Shown in pieces: positions 1 through 8,785 of a stretch of DNA of 64,000 nt. A program made the position numbers and the translations under genes. This DNA comes from Thiopseudomonas denitrificans. GTDB lineage: Bacteria > Pseudomonadota > Gammaproteobacteria > Pseudomonadales > Pseudomonadaceae. The notes below the pieces were generated by a model that was given only the letters and a program-made list of their open reading frames with translations, was not told the origin of the DNA and did not search any database. Every line of letters begins with the position of its first letter. The first letter of the stretch is position 1. The stretch lies in contig NZ_LNJZ01000007.1 of the NCBI RefSeq assembly GCF_002866065.1, positions 102,388 through 166,387 of the forward strand. Direction: 5' to 3'.

Positions 1-63
1 GAACTGGTGGCCGAGATCCGCCAGCGTTACGAACAGCTCCTGCAGAGGGTATTTGCATGTTGA
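1..63 (+). CDS. mrpE: Na+/H+ antiporter subunit E (3' end only)
   Basis: The window opens inside a gene whose last 20 codons end at a TGA at 61-63. The visible tail is charged (ELVAEIRQRYEQLLQRVF) and cytoplasmic in character. Identity is inferred from position: in Mrp/Pha/Mnh cation/proton antiporter operons subunit E precedes F and G, and F and G follow here. The stop overlaps the ATG of the next gene at 57, suggesting translational coupling. Too little sequence is present to check subunit E directly. Confidence 0.6.
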   Translation, partial: ELVAEIRQRYEQLLQRVFAC

Positions 64-326
64 ACATCGTCATCTGGATCAGCATGGCCATGATCGGTAT
101 GGCCTTCTGCCTCAACCTGGTGCGGCTGATCCGTGGCCCGTCGATTGCCGACCGGGTACTGGCACTGGATACGTTGTATATCAACGGACTGGCGATTCTG
201 GTGATCTTCGGCATTGCCATCGACAGCAGGGTGTTTTTTGAAGCCGCCTTGCTGATCGCACTGTTCGGCTTCTTCAGTACGGTCGTGATCAGCAAGTACC
301 TGCTTCGCGGCGATGTCATCGAGTAG
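57..326 (+). CDS. mrpF: Mrp/Pha-type Na+(K+)/H+ antiporter subunit F
   Basis: An 89-residue inner-membrane protein with about three transmembrane segments (residues roughly 3-22, 36-56, 62-82). The stretch RLIRGPSIADRVLALDTL after the first helix is the conserved F-subunit loop, and length fits the family (about 85-95). It is a small subunit of the multi-subunit antiporter that expels Na+ or K+ in exchange for protons. Its start overlaps the end of the preceding subunit, and subunit G begins 8 bases after its stop. The preference for Na+ or K+ cannot be read from this subunit. Confidence 0.9.
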   Translation: MLNIVIWISMAMIGMAFCLNLVRLIRGPSIADRVLALDTLYINGLAILVIFGIAIDSRVFFEAALLIALFGFFSTVVISKYLLRGDVIE

Positions 327-334
327 GAGGCTGT

Positions 335-649
335 ATGTCGTTCGGATTGCAACTGGTGGTGGCGTTCTTTCTGCTGACCGGCAGTTTTTTCGCCCTGATG
401 GGTTCCATCGGATTGTGGCGCTTCGGTGACTTCTACATGCGCCTGCACGGCCCGGCCAAGGCCACCACGCTGGGAGTGGGCGGCGTACTGATCGCCTCCA
501 TGCTGTACTTCACTTTTACCACCGGCAGCCTGCGTCTGCACGAACTGCTGGTCACCCTGTTTCTGATCATCAGCGCGCCGGTTTCTGCCTATATGCTGTC
601 ACTCGCGGCAAAGAAGGAAGCCAGCCGCGAGCGCGGCCAGCGCCATTGA
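335..649 (+). CDS. mrpG: Mrp/Pha-type Na+(K+)/H+ antiporter subunit G
   Basis: A 104-residue membrane protein with three hydrophobic segments. The motif GLWRFGDFYMRLHGPAKATT is characteristic of MnhG/PhaG/MrpG. An AGGAGG ribosome-binding site sits at about 325-331, just before the ATG. It is the last gene of the antiporter operon: the next gene is on the other strand and converges on it, with only about 47 bases between stops and no clear terminator hairpin. Confidence 0.9.
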   Translation: MSFGLQLVVAFFLLTGSFFALMGSIGLWRFGDFYMRLHGPAKATTLGVGGVLIASMLYFTFTTGSLRLHELLVTLFLIISAPVSAYMLSLAAKKEASRERGQRH

Positions 650-696
650 CATGAGCATCTGCTGATGGACGGATACTGAGTGCGCGCGTTGCAGCA

Positions 697-1914
697 TCAG
701 GGCTCGCTTCTGCGCATATCCGGCAGCATGAAAGCCACCAGTCCGAGCAGTGGCAGCAGGGCGCACAGGCGATATACCGTTTCTATGCTGTAAAAGTCGG
801 CCAGCGCACCAATCGCTGCGGCACCAATCCCGGCGATGCCGAAAGACAAACCGAAGAACAATCCGGAGATCGCCCCGGTCTTGCCCGGCACCAGCTCCTG
901 CCCGTAGACCACAATGGCGGGAAATGCCGAGGCGATGATGAAGCCGACAATGAATACCAGCACCAGCGTCAGCGGCAGACTGACAAAGGGCAGGGCAAGG
1001 CTGAACGGTGCCGCGCCCAGAATCGAGCCGAGAATCACCTTTTTGCGTCCGAAGCGGTCACCCAGCGGGCCGCCGGCAATGGTGCCCAGTGCCGAGCCGA
1101 ACATGAAGATGAACAGGCTGTACTGGGCCTGTTGAATGCCCAGGCCAAAATTGTCGATCAGGTAAAAGGTGAAGTAGCTGTTCAGGCTGGCCAGATAGAC
1201 AAACTTGGAAAACATCAGGATCAACAACAACGTCAGTGCCAGACGCACCTTGCCGTTGGCCGGCAGCTCTCCGCCCGGTTTGAGGGCACGACGGCCGCGA
1301 ACTCCGTTAATGTTGGCTGCATGCCAGCGGCTGATACCGGTCAGGACAATCACGCCGACCAAAGCCAACAAGGCCACCCAGGCCACACTGGGCTGGCCAA
1401 AGGGCACGATAAAGGCCGCGGCCAGCAAGGGGCCGACCGCCGACCCCATGGTGCCGCCAACCTGAAAGATCGACTGGGCCAGGCCATGCTTGCCGGCAGA
1501 GGCCATGCGGGCGATACGCGAGGATTCCGGATGAAACACCGCCGAACCGACCCCGATCAGTGCCGCCGCCAGCAGAATCAGCGGATAGCTGTCCGCCCGG
1601 GACAGCAGAATCAGCCCGCCCACGGTAAAGCCCATGCCGGCCGGCAACAGCCAGGGCATGGGGTGTTTGTCGGTGTACAGACCAATTAACGGTTGCAGCA
1701 GCGAAGCGGAACACTGGAAGGCCACGGTGATCAGGCCGATCTGGACGAAGCTCAGGCTGTAGCTGCCCTGCAACAGCGGATACAGGGCCAGCAGTACCGA
1801 TTGCATCATGTCGTTGATCAGGTGAGTGCTGCTGATGGCAAGCAGAATGCCAAAGGAAACGCCAAGACCGGCGCCGGGTAATGCAGGGCTGCTGGATGTG
1901 TTCACGACTGTCAC
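697..1914 (-). CDS. fsr: Fosmidomycin-resistance (Fsr) type MFS exporter
   Basis: A 405-residue major facilitator superfamily protein with twelve predicted helices and a charged central loop near residues 195-220. The N-terminal region with HLINDMMQSVLLALYPLL and QIGLITVAFQ, the HPESSRIARMAS segment and GGPLGDRFGRKKVI are typical of the Fsr/YnfM-like fosmidomycin-resistance branch. It probably exports a small-molecule drug or metabolite from the cytoplasm; the natural substrate is unknown. The start is a GTG at 1914; another in-frame GTG lies three codons later. The gene stands alone, converging on the antiporter operon and diverging from selD. Confidence 0.85.
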   Translation of the reverse strand: MTVVNTSSSPALPGAGLGVSFGILLAISSTHLINDMMQSVLLALYPLLQGSYSLSFVQIGLITVAFQCSASLLQPLIGLYTDKHPMPWLLPAGMGFTVGGLILLSRADSYPLILLAAALIGVGSAVFHPESSRIARMASAGKHGLAQSIFQVGGTMGSAVGPLLAAAFIVPFGQPSVAWVALLALVGVIVLTGISRWHAANINGVRGRRALKPGGELPANGKVRLALTLLLILMFSKFVYLASLNSYFTFYLIDNFGLGIQQAQYSLFIFMFGSALGTIAGGPLGDRFGRKKVILGSILGAAPFSLALPFVSLPLTLVLVFIVGFIIASAFPAIVVYGQELVPGKTGAISGLFFGLSFGIAGIGAAAIGALADFYSIETVYRLCALLPLLGLVAFMLPDMRRSEP

Positions 1915-2041
1915 TGCCAGAAAGTTGATCGACAGGCCATGCTACCCCCAAACGTGAACTGGCGCACGTTTCTTCTTCCTGTGCATCCCGGCCCTTCAGG
2001 CGTACAATCGTGCCATTTCATTGATTGTTGAGCGAGCCCCA

Positions 2042-3076
2042 ATGTCCGAACCCGTCCGCCTCACCCAGTACAGCCATGGCGCTGGCTGCGGCTGCAAAAT
2101 CGCCCCCAACGTCCTCAGCACCATTCTGGCCGGCAGCGGCGACCAGTTTCAGGACCCGCGCCTGTGGGTCGGCAACCACTCGCGGGATGATGCTGCCGTG
2201 TACGGTCTGGATGACGAGCGTGCGGTGGTGTCCACCACCGACTTTTTCATGCCGATTGTCGACGACCCCTTTGATTTCGGCCGCATTGCCGCCACCAATG
2301 CCATCAGCGACATCTACGCCATGGGCGGTACACCGCTGGTGGCGATTGCCATTCTGGGCTGGCCGGTCAATGTGCTGGCCCCCGAAATAGCCGCCGAGGT
2401 GATCCGTGGCGGTCGTACCGTCTGTGACGCTGCCGGCATTCCTCTGGCTGGCGGACACTCGATCGATGCGCCGGAGCCGATTTTTGGCCTTGCAGTCACC
2501 GGCGAGGTACGCCGTCAGCAACTCAAGCGCAACGACACGGCAACTGCCGGCTGCCGGCTATACCTGACCAAGCCGCTGGGCATCGGCATCTACACCACCG
2601 CAGAAAAGAAGGGCGTCCTGGAGGCTGCCGACCGGCACGTGGCACGCGACCTGATGGTACAACTGAACCGCCCCGGCCAGCATTTTGCGCACCTGCCGCA
2701 GGTGACCGCCATGACCGACGTCACCGGCTTCGGCCTGCTTGGCCATCTGGTGGAAATGGCCGACGGCGCGGGCCTGACCGCCCGCCTCGACAAGAATGCC
2801 GTACCCCGGCTGTCCCGGGTTGGGCACTACCTTGACCTGGGCTGCATTCCCGGTGGCACATTGCGCAACTTTGCCAGCTATGGCCAGCGCATCGCGCCCA
2901 TCGAGGAACAGGACCGCCACTGGCTGTGCGACCCGCAAACCAGTGGCGGCTTGCTGGTGGCAGTGACACCGGCCGGCGAAGCGGAGTTTCTCGCCGTTGC
3001 CCGCCAGCAGGGCCTGGAGCTGAGCCCGATTGGCGAGCTGGTGAAACAGGATGCCTGGGCGGTCGAGGTATACTGA
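2042..3076 (+). CDS. selD: Selenide, water dikinase (selenophosphate synthetase)
   Basis: A 344-residue enzyme making selenophosphate from selenide and ATP, the selenium donor for selenouridine in tRNA and for selenocysteine. The N-terminal [11 protein letters not shown] motif carries the catalytic Cys16 and Lys19, equivalent to Cys17/Lys20 of the E. coli enzyme, so this is the cysteine and not the selenocysteine form. The glycine-rich region [11 protein letters not shown] and the C-terminal DPQTSGGLL complete the family pattern. A longer in-frame start at 2021 exists, but the ATG at 2042 matches the family N-terminus. The stop overlaps the ATG of mnmH (ATGA at 3073-3078 region), so the two are co-translated. 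Confidence 0.97.
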   Translation: MSEPVRLTQYSHGAGCGCKIAPNVLSTILAGSGDQFQDPRLWVGNHSRDDAAVYGLDDERAVVSTTDFFMPIVDDPFDFGRIAATNAISDIYAMGGTPLVAIAILGWPVNVLAPEIAAEVIRGGRTVCDAAGIPLAGGHSIDAPEPIFGLAVTGEVRRQQLKRNDTATAGCRLYLTKPLGIGIYTTAEKKGVLEAADRHVARDLMVQLNRPGQHFAHLPQVTAMTDVTGFGLLGHLVEMADGAGLTARLDKNAVPRLSRVGHYLDLGCIPGGTLRNFASYGQRIAPIEEQDRHWLCDPQTSGGLLVAVTPAGEAEFLAVARQQGLELSPIGELVKQDAWAVEVY

Positions 3077-4176
3077 TGACTGACCATGCTGATTACCGGC
3101 AGATATTCCTGCAGAACCTGCCGCTGATCGATACCCGTGCGCCGATAGAATTTGCCAAGGGCGCATTTCCGCAGGCGGTCAACCTGCCGCTGATGACGGA
3201 CAGCGAGCGGCAGAAGGTCGGTACCTGCTACAAGCAGAAAGGCCAGCAAGCGGCAATTGAGCTGGGCCATCAGCTGGTCTGTGGTGCAGTCAAAGACCAG
3301 CGGGTTCAAGCCTGGGCCGATTTTGCCCGCACCCACCCGCAAGGGCTGCTGTATTGCTTCCGTGGCGGCCTGCGCTCGCAGATCAGCCAGCAGTGGCTGC
3401 GCGAGGCAGGAGTGGACTATCCCAGGGTTGCCGGCGGCTACAAGGCCCTGCGCAACTTCCTGATCGATACCACCCGTCAGGCGGTTGAAGAGTGTGCCTT
3501 TACCGTCATTGACGGTCTGACCGGCACCGGCAAGACCGATGTACTGGCGCCGCTATCCAGTGCGCTGGACCTTGAAGGCCACGCCAATCACCGGGGCTCC
3601 AGCTTCGGCAAACATGCCACCGCGCAGCCAGGCCAGATCGACTTTGAAAACCGCCTGGCCATCGACCTGCTGAAAAAGCGCGATATCGGCATAGGGCATT
3701 TTGTTGTGGAAAATGAAGCCCGTATCGTCGGCTCCTGTTCGGTACCGCTGGAGCTGTACCGGCGCATGCAGGAGGCACCGATTGTGTTGCTAGAGGACAG
3801 CGTTGACAACCGGGTCGAACGCATCCTGCGTGACTACGTAACCGGCCTGCGCCAGGAATTCCGCCAGTTGCACGGAGCGCAGCAGGGTGACGAACAGTTT
3901 GCCGAACGCCTGCGCGACAGCATGCAGCGTATCCACAAGCGTCTGGGTGGGGCCCTCTATCAGGAACTGGCACAGCTGCTGGAGCTGGCATTGCACGCGC
4001 AGCTGCAACAGGACGACCACAGCCTGCACCGCCTGTGGATCAGCCGCTTGCTGCAGGATTACTACGATCCCATGTATCGTTATCAGCATGACAAGGTCAA
4101 AGAGCGGGTGGTCTTTCGGGGCGAGCGGGCAGCAGTGCTGCAATTCCTGCAGGCACACAGCCGGGTACTCGACTAA
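3076..4176 (+). CDS. mnmH: tRNA 2-selenouridine synthase
   Basis: A 366-residue protein (also SelU/YbbB) that replaces sulfur by selenium in 2-thiouridine at the wobble position of tRNAs for Lys, Glu and Gln, using selenophosphate from SelD. The N-terminal rhodanese domain has the catalytic cysteine in YCFRGGLR (Cys94; Cys97 in E. coli). A P-loop GLTGTGKT lies near residues 147-154. The ATG at 3076 overlaps the selD stop; a longer frame from 2926 lies inside selD and is rejected. No selA/selB is seen here, so selenium may serve tRNA modification only, though those genes could be elsewhere. Confidence 0.97.
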   Translation: MTDHADYRQIFLQNLPLIDTRAPIEFAKGAFPQAVNLPLMTDSERQKVGTCYKQKGQQAAIELGHQLVCGAVKDQRVQAWADFARTHPQGLLYCFRGGLRSQISQQWLREAGVDYPRVAGGYKALRNFLIDTTRQAVEECAFTVIDGLTGTGKTDVLAPLSSALDLEGHANHRGSSFGKHATAQPGQIDFENRLAIDLLKKRDIGIGHFVVENEARIVGSCSVPLELYRRMQEAPIVLLEDSVDNRVERILRDYVTGLRQEFRQLHGAQQGDEQFAERLRDSMQRIHKRLGGALYQELAQLLELALHAQLQQDDHSLHRLWISRLLQDYYDPMYRYQHDKVKERVVFRGERAAVLQFLQAHSRVLD

Positions 4177-4243
4177 AACACTATGCTATGGCCGCAATGT
4201 CCGGAGTAGCATGGGCTCGTCAGTATTTTAAAAGGAACCTGTC

Positions 4244-4651
4244 ATGAGCAACGAGCAACTGGCGGAGTGGATTCTCGAACAGACCAGCGATGCGCTGATC
4301 TACGCCGACACTGAAGGCAATATCCGGCGCTGGAATGCCGCATCCTGCCAGGTTTTCGGTTTTTCTGCCGAAGATGCACTGGGGCAAAGTCTGGACCTGA
4401 TCATCCCCAAGCACCTGCGTGAAGCACATTGGCGCGGTTTTGATGCCGCCATGCAGAGCCGCCAGCTAAAACTGTCCGGCAAGCCAACCCTGACCCGTGC
4501 ACTGCACAAGGAAGGGCACAAGCTGTATGTGGAAATGACCTTCGCTCTGGTCAAGGACCCGCACGGAGTGGTGCAGGGCAGTGTTTCCATGGCCCGGGAC
4601 GTGACCGCTCGGGTCGAAGCGGAAAAAGCAGCCCGGCAGGCAGGCGGCTGA
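4244..4651 (+). CDS. Single PAS-domain sensory protein
   Basis: A 135-residue soluble protein consisting of one PAS domain (about residues 5-125) and a short charged tail. The core ALIYADTEGNIRRWNAASCQVFGFSAEDALGQSLDLIIP and the C-terminal SMARDVTARVEAEKAAR are classical PAS/PAC. There is no kinase, GGDEF or HTH output domain, so it must signal through a partner or bind a ligand. An AAAGGAAC sequence precedes the ATG. It starts 67 bases after mnmH; co-transcription is possible. It converges on azlD with no gap. Confidence 0.85.
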   Translation: MSNEQLAEWILEQTSDALIYADTEGNIRRWNAASCQVFGFSAEDALGQSLDLIIPKHLREAHWRGFDAAMQSRQLKLSGKPTLTRALHKEGHKLYVEMTFALVKDPHGVVQGSVSMARDVTARVEAEKAARQAGG

Positions 4652-4963
4652 TCAACCCAGCTGACGTACCATTGCTGCCACCAGAATGCCTGCAGCAATG
4701 GCCAGCAGCTGCTTTCTGGTCAGCAGAATCACCACCAGGGTAGTCAGCAGCGCCAGTCGTGCTGCCATGTCACCCTCCAGCGCCATCGGCGCGATGATCG
4801 CAATCAGTACCGAGCCGGACATTGCCTGGATGAACAGCCGGACCCGGTAGCCCAGCGGCACGAAAGACATGACGAACACGCCACCCCAGCGGGTGGCCAG
4901 CGTCACCAATGCCATCGCGGCAATGATGATGACCAGTCCCGTACCCGATGTCTCAACGTTCAT
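4652..4963 (-). CDS. azlD: Branched-chain amino acid exporter small subunit AzlD
   Basis: A 103-residue membrane protein with four hydrophobic segments and the AzlD family pattern (VTLATRWGGVF, then VLIAIIAPM). With AzlC it forms a branched-chain amino acid exporter; the substrate is inferred from the family. The ATG at 4963 is chosen because the longer frame from 4987 runs deep into azlC, while this start gives the usual azlC/azlD overlap of about 11 bases (4953-4963), implying coupled translation. Confidence 0.88.
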   Translation of the reverse strand: MNVETSGTGLVIIIAAMALVTLATRWGGVFVMSFVPLGYRVRLFIQAMSGSVLIAIIAPMALEGDMAARLALLTTLVVILLTRKQLLAIAAGILVAAMVRQLG

Positions 4964-5669
4964 GAGCTGGTCTCCCGAGCAATACACCGGTCAGGCCACC
5001 GGCCAGGGCACCGACAATCACATGACTGTTTTCCGGCAGGAAACGATAGGCCAGCAATGCGCTGATGCCGGCCACCGCCCAGATCGCCAGGGTGCGCAGT
5101 GTTTTTTCTCCTCCGGCCACCATCGCCAGCAAGAAGCAGCCCAGCACCATATCCAGTCCGAGGCCATCGGGATCACTGATGGCGTGACCAAAATGGATGC
5201 CCAGCCATGTTCCCAGCAGCCAGAACAGCCACAGCGACAAGCCGCCGCCAAATAACAGCCCGAAACCGGGCTTGTCGCAGCTGAATGCCTGCAGGGACAT
5301 CGCCCAGTTGGCATCACTGGCCACCAACATGACACCGTAGCGTCTGGCCGGCGGTAACCGGGCCAGCCAGGGATACAGGGAAGCACCCATCAGCAAATGC
5401 CGGGCATTGATGGCAAACACAGTCATCAGCAAAGGCACCAGGGGAACTTGCTCACCCCACAGCTCCAGTGCCGCAAACTGTGAAGCCCCGGCAAATACCA
5501 GCGCGCTCATCGCCAGGATAGTGGTTTGGTCAAGGCCGCTCTGGGCAGCTGCCAGGCCGAACGCCAGAGCAAACACCAGCACAAACAGGGAAATAGGCAC
5601 CAGTTGCCTGAAACCATCCATGACCAGAGCTCTGTTCAGGCGGTACAAAGAGGCCGGAATATCGTTCAC
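4953..5669 (-). CDS. azlC: Branched-chain amino acid exporter large subunit AzlC
   Basis: A 238-residue inner-membrane protein with the AzlC signatures PISLFVLVFALAFGLAA and FAGASQFAALELW, followed by INARHLLMGASLYPWL. I chose the GTG at 5669 because a GGAG lies six bases upstream; an ATG at 5681 is in frame but has no ribosome-binding site. The leader is odd: a strong intrinsic terminator for yccA (5681-5714) sits immediately before this ribosome-binding site, so azlCD either depends on read-through or has a promoter within yccA. Confidence 0.88.
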   Translation of the reverse strand: MNDIPASLYRLNRALVMDGFRQLVPISLFVLVFALAFGLAAAQSGLDQTTILAMSALVFAGASQFAALELWGEQVPLVPLLMTVFAINARHLLMGASLYPWLARLPPARRYGVMLVASDANWAMSLQAFSCDKPGFGLLFGGGLSLWLFWLLGTWLGIHFGHAISDPDGLGLDMVLGCFLLAMVAGGEKTLRTLAIWAVAGISALLAYRFLPENSHVIVGALAGGLTGVLLGRPAHER

Positions 5670-5680
5670 GCCATGCTCCA

Positions 5681-5714
5681 TACAAACAAAAAGCCCCGCT
5701 GTCAGGCGGGGCTT
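5681..5714 (-). terminator. Rho-independent terminator between yccA and azlC
   Basis: On the minus strand AAGCCCCGC (5714-5706) pairs with GCGGGGCTT (5699-5691) across a six-base loop and is followed by TTTTTGTTTG. The yccA stop is about 15 bases upstream, and azlC's GGAG begins only a few bases downstream. Confidence 0.9.
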
Positions 5715-5729
5715 GGTAACAGCAGACAA

Positions 5730-6386
5730 TCAGTCGTTGTTGGCTACACCCAGAATCTGCAGCAAGCTGAGAAACAGGTTGTAAATCGATACATACAGGT
5801 TGATGGTCGCCATGATGTAGTTGGTTTCGCCGCCGTTGATCAGCTCGCTGGTCTGGTACAGGATGATGGCTGACGAGAACAGTACAAAACCGGCACTGAT
5901 CGCCAGCTGGAAGGCAGACAGGTCAAAGATCAGGCTGGCAACAATTGCTGCCAGCAGCACAAAAAAGCCGGCAGTGATGAAGCCGCGCAGGAAGCTCATG
6001 TCCTTGCGGGTGATCAGCACAAAAGCGGACAGGCCGCCAAATACCAGTGCGGTCATGGTGAACGCCGAGGAAATGACCTGTGCACCGTTATGCATGCCCA
6101 GGTACATGTTCAGGATCGGGCCCAGGGTATAGCCCATGAAGCCGGTCAGGGCAAAGGTGGTAACCAGCCCCCAGCCCGAGTTGCGCAGGCGTACCGTGGC
6201 GAACATCAGGCCATAGAAGCCAATCAGGGTAGGCAGCAGGCCGGGGTGGGGCAGGCCCATTTGCTGGGATACAAAGGCGACCAGGCCACTGAAAGCCAGT
6301 GTCAGGGCCAGCAGGCCATAGGTGTTGCGCAACACCGAATTGCCGGCGCGCTCGATGGCCACCTCATGGGTATTGAAACGTTGCAT
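5730..6386 (-). CDS. yccA: Bax inhibitor-1 / YccA family membrane protein
   Basis: A 218-residue protein with seven hydrophobic segments, the BI-1 (UPF0005) fold. E. coli YccA modulates FtsH proteolysis in the inner membrane; a similar role is inferred. Key features are LTLAFSGLVAFVSQQMG, GFMGYTLGPILNMYL and the closing YVSIYNLFLSLLQILG. The ATG at 6386 is preceded by GGAGAA, while the longer frame to 6512 adds non-conserved sequence. It lies next to tRNA-Ser as in Pseudomonas, and ends in a strong terminator. Confidence 0.93.
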   Translation of the reverse strand: MQRFNTHEVAIERAGNSVLRNTYGLLALTLAFSGLVAFVSQQMGLPHPGLLPTLIGFYGLMFATVRLRNSGWGLVTTFALTGFMGYTLGPILNMYLGMHNGAQVISSAFTMTALVFGGLSAFVLITRKDMSFLRGFITAGFFVLLAAIVASLIFDLSAFQLAISAGFVLFSSAIILYQTSELINGGETNYIMATINLYVSIYNLFLSLLQILGVANND

Positions 6387-6546
6387 GCTGTTGATTCTCC
6401 TTGTTGGTATGTACCACAGCGGGTTTGCAGGTTGCAGCAAGAATAGCAGAAGCCCGTGCCCGCTGCATACAGCTTGAAATTCGCTGCCACTATTGACCAA
6501 ACTGCCGGCCAAAAGTGCCCAACATGGTCACATCTGAATTCCAGGC

Positions 6547-6575
6547 AAAAAAAATCCCTGTAAAAACAGGGATTT
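6547..6575 (-). terminator. Rho-independent terminator of tRNA-Ser
   Basis: AAATCCCTGT (6552-6561) and ACAGGGATTT (6566-6575) form a 10-bp stem with loop AAAA; on the minus strand the hairpin is followed by a run of T (complement of 6547-6551). It lies about 11 bases beyond the tRNA 3' end. Confidence 0.9.
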
Positions 6576-6586
6576 AAAAGAAAATA

Positions 6587-6674
6587 TGGCGGAGGAGGTG
6601 AGATTCGAACTCACGGAAAGTTGCCCTTCGGCGGTTTTCAAGACCGCTGCCTTCAGCCGCTCGGCCACTCCTCC
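6587..6674 (-). tRNA. tRNA-Ser (anticodon UGA)
   Basis: An 88-base class II tRNA on the minus strand. The acceptor stem GGAGGAG (6674-6668) pairs with CTCCTCC near 6591-6597, followed by discriminator G and an encoded CCA (6589-6587). The anticodon loop reads CTTGAAA with anticodon TGA, which decodes UCN serine codons. The T arm GGTTCGAATCT-type sequence and the long variable arm typical of serine tRNA are visible. Confidence 0.97.
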
Positions 6675-6849
6675 ATATTGCGGCGGTGATTCTACAGTAT
6701 AGAAAACATCTGTCAAACAGATTTTTCATGCAATCCGGATCATGCCGGTTTCGGGTGAAAAGGTGGGCTATCAGCAAAATAGAAGCTGCCAGGGCACACT
6801 CCGACAGTTCTCCAGTCCGTATCAGCCCCGCCACCCTGCAACAGCACCG

Positions 6850-7029
6850 CTAAATGGAAAATACCCCGAAAAAGAAAAAGATGCAGGCCAGACAGAACAT
6901 GGCCACAAAACCGACCGGTATGCCAAGTAGATGTGGAAACAGCGAATCCATGCCTTTCAATGTGTGTACGGTATACCACCAGCCACCAAAAAAGGCGGCA
7001 ATAACCAGAAGAATCGCGATGATAGTCAA
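6850..7029 (-). CDS. Small two-helix inner-membrane protein
   Basis: A 59-residue protein with two hydrophobic stretches (about residues 2-19 and 34-58) joined by [18 protein letters not shown] chose the TTG at 7029 because AAGGAG lies eight bases upstream; the frame continues to an ATG at 7068 with nothing recommending it. I do not recognise the family and propose no function. It diverges from glutathione reductase. The region between it and the tRNA (6676-6849) holds no other gene that I can see. Confidence 0.6.
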   Translation of the reverse strand: MTIIAILLVIAAFFGGWWYTVHTLKGMDSLFPHLLGIPVGFVAMFCLACIFFFFGVFSI

Positions 7030-7173
7030 GTTCCTGTCTCCTTGCAGCAGGCTTTGCGAACCCGCCAATGGTCTACCGGCTGGCTACGCCCGTCAACTCC
7101 ACAGATCAACAAACAAATGTCCCTGTCGGGCTTTTGCTATACTTTTGTTTTGCCTAATTTGCCGGGGATCAAC

Positions 7174-8532
7174 ATGAATTACGATTTTGACTTGTTCGTT
7201 ATTGGTGCCGGATCAGGCGGTGTGCGTGCTTCGCGCTTTGCTGCCGGCTTCGGTGCCAGGGTGGCTGTTGCCGAAAGCCGCTATCTGGGCGGCACCTGCG
7301 TCAACGTTGGTTGTGTACCGAAAAAGCTGATGTCCTATGCCGCCCACAGCAGCGAAGACATCGAACTGAGCCGCAGCTTCGGCTGGGATGCATCGGCCAC
7401 CAGCTTCGACTGGCCGACGCTGATTGCCAACAAGAACCGGGAAATAGGGCGCCTGAACGGCATTTACGCTCGCCTGCTGGAAAACAGCGGGGTGACTCTG
7501 CTCAACGGCCATGCGCGCATCACCGGCCCGCACCAGGTCGAAGTGAATGGCCAGACTCATACAGCGCAACACATCCTGCTGGCTACCGGCGGCTGGCCGG
7601 TGCTGCCGGACATCCCCGGCAAGGAGCTGATGATCGACTCCAACCAGGTGTTCTTTCTCGAGCGGCAACCGAAACGGGTACTGGTAATCGGCGGCGGTTA
7701 CATTGCGCTGGAATTCGCCTCCATCTTCAATGGCCTGGGCAGTGAAACCCATGTGTCCTACCGCGGTGACCTGTTCCTGCGTCACTTTGACCACGAGGTG
7801 CGCGAGCACATGCGTGACAGCATGCAGGCCAAGGGCGTAAAGCTTCACTTTAATAGCAACGTGCAATCCATTGAAAAAACAGGACATGGCGACGAACTTA
7901 AAGTGACACTTGAAGAAGGCGGCAGCCTGCTGGTGGACTGCGTGTTCTGTGCCACCGGTCGTCGCCCGATGCTGGACAGCCTCGGGCTGGAAAACGTCAA
8001 TGTCGAGCTCGACAGTCATGGACTGGTCAAGGTCAACGCTGAGTATGAGACCTCGGAGCCGGGCATTCTGGCCATTGGCGACCTGATTGCAGGCCCGCAA
8101 CTAACCCCGGTGGCACTGGCCGAAGGCATGGCTGTGGCACGTCGCCTGTTCAAGCCGGAAGAGTACAAACCGGTCAGTTATGACTGCATTGCAACGGCCG
8201 TATTCACACTGCCAAACATCGCCACTGTCGGCCTGACGGAAGAGCAGGCCAGAGCGGCAGGGCATGACGTCAGCATTTTCACCAGCAGCTTCCGGCCAAT
8301 GAAACTAAGCTTTACCGACAGCAGCGAGCGCATCTTCATGAAGCTTGTGGTCGATAAGCAGAGCGATCGGGTGCTGGGTTGCCATATGCTGGGCCCGGAT
8401 GCCGGCGAGCTGATCCAGGGGCTGGCCGTGGCACTGAAAGCGGGGGCGACCAAGTCGGTGTTTGATGACACCATCGGCATTCACCCGACGGCGGCGGAAG
8501 AATTCGTCACCATGCGCACACCGGCGCGCTAA
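7174..8532 (+). CDS. gor: Glutathione-disulfide reductase
   Basis: A 452-residue class I pyridine nucleotide-disulfide oxidoreductase reducing GSSG with NADPH in the cytosol. The FAD motif GAGSGG starts at residue 11, the redox-active pair is Cys42/Cys47 in [13 protein letters not shown], the NADPH-binding site is [12 protein letters not shown], and the C-terminal HPTAAEE holds the catalytic His/Glu. The ATG at 7174 gives the family N-terminus; the longer frame to 6931 is not conserved. Cys-VNVG-Cys distinguishes it from trypanothione or mercuric reductases, with the glutathione assignment favoured by overall pattern. Confidence 0.95.
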   Translation: MNYDFDLFVIGAGSGGVRASRFAAGFGARVAVAESRYLGGTCVNVGCVPKKLMSYAAHSSEDIELSRSFGWDASATSFDWPTLIANKNREIGRLNGIYARLLENSGVTLLNGHARITGPHQVEVNGQTHTAQHILLATGGWPVLPDIPGKELMIDSNQVFFLERQPKRVLVIGGGYIALEFASIFNGLGSETHVSYRGDLFLRHFDHEVREHMRDSMQAKGVKLHFNSNVQSIEKTGHGDELKVTLEEGGSLLVDCVFCATGRRPMLDSLGLENVNVELDSHGLVKVNAEYETSEPGILAIGDLIAGPQLTPVALAEGMAVARRLFKPEEYKPVSYDCIATAVFTLPNIATVGLTEEQARAAGHDVSIFTSSFRPMKLSFTDSSERIFMKLVVDKQSDRVLGCHMLGPDAGELIQGLAVALKAGATKSVFDDTIGIHPTAAEEFVTMRTPAR

Positions 8533-8578
8533 GCCGGCCCGACAACAACACCCGGCAGCAGCCGGGTGATCCGGCTTT
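8531..8578 (+). terminator. Nested hairpin after gor, possible terminator
   Basis: CACCCGGC (8549-8556) pairs with GCCGGGTG (8561-8568), and outside it AAGCCGG (8531-8537) can pair with CCGGCTT (8571-8577). The following bases are only moderately T-rich, so it may be a weak terminator or an RNA 3' stabiliser. Confidence 0.45.
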
Positions 8579-8608
8579 CATACTTTCATACATAGCCACT
8601 GGTGGCTG

Positions 8609-8773
8609 CTAGTGGCCTGAACGGCTAGTTCGTTAACTCAAGTTCGGATGGCTGGGGATTCGGGGCAAGGCGCTGTGACGAGTCATAGCGGGGCTATGGC
8701 GAGGAGCAGCAACGCAGCATCGGAGCCTCAGACGCCGAAATTGACTAATGGAATTAGCCGTACAGGCCACTAG
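8609..8773. repeat. 165-bp MITE-like element with terminal inverted repeats
   Basis: A non-coding element lies between gor and the copper chaperone gene. The left end CTAGTGGCCTGAACGGCTA (8609-8627) matches, inverted, the right end, which ends CACTAG at 8773; 20 of 22 end positions pair. The interior holds a hairpin CATAGC-GGG-GCTATG around 8684-8698. There is no ORF of transposase type. The CTAG at each tip could be part of the repeat or a target duplication. I cannot tell from one copy whether it is mobile. Confidence 0.6.
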
Positions 8774-8785
8774 GCAGCACCTGCC

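Noticed and set aside
1132-1689. Plus-strand open frame of 185 codons opposite the Fsr gene
   Set aside because: Gln/His/Arg-rich shadow of the real minus-strand MFS gene.
2021-2041. Upstream start for selD (seven extra codons)
   Set aside because: The ATG at 2042 matches the conserved SelD N-terminus.
8640-8750. Possible small RNA in the 165-bp element
   Set aside because: The hairpin is flanked by inverted tips typical of a mobile repeat, with no promoter or terminator of its own.
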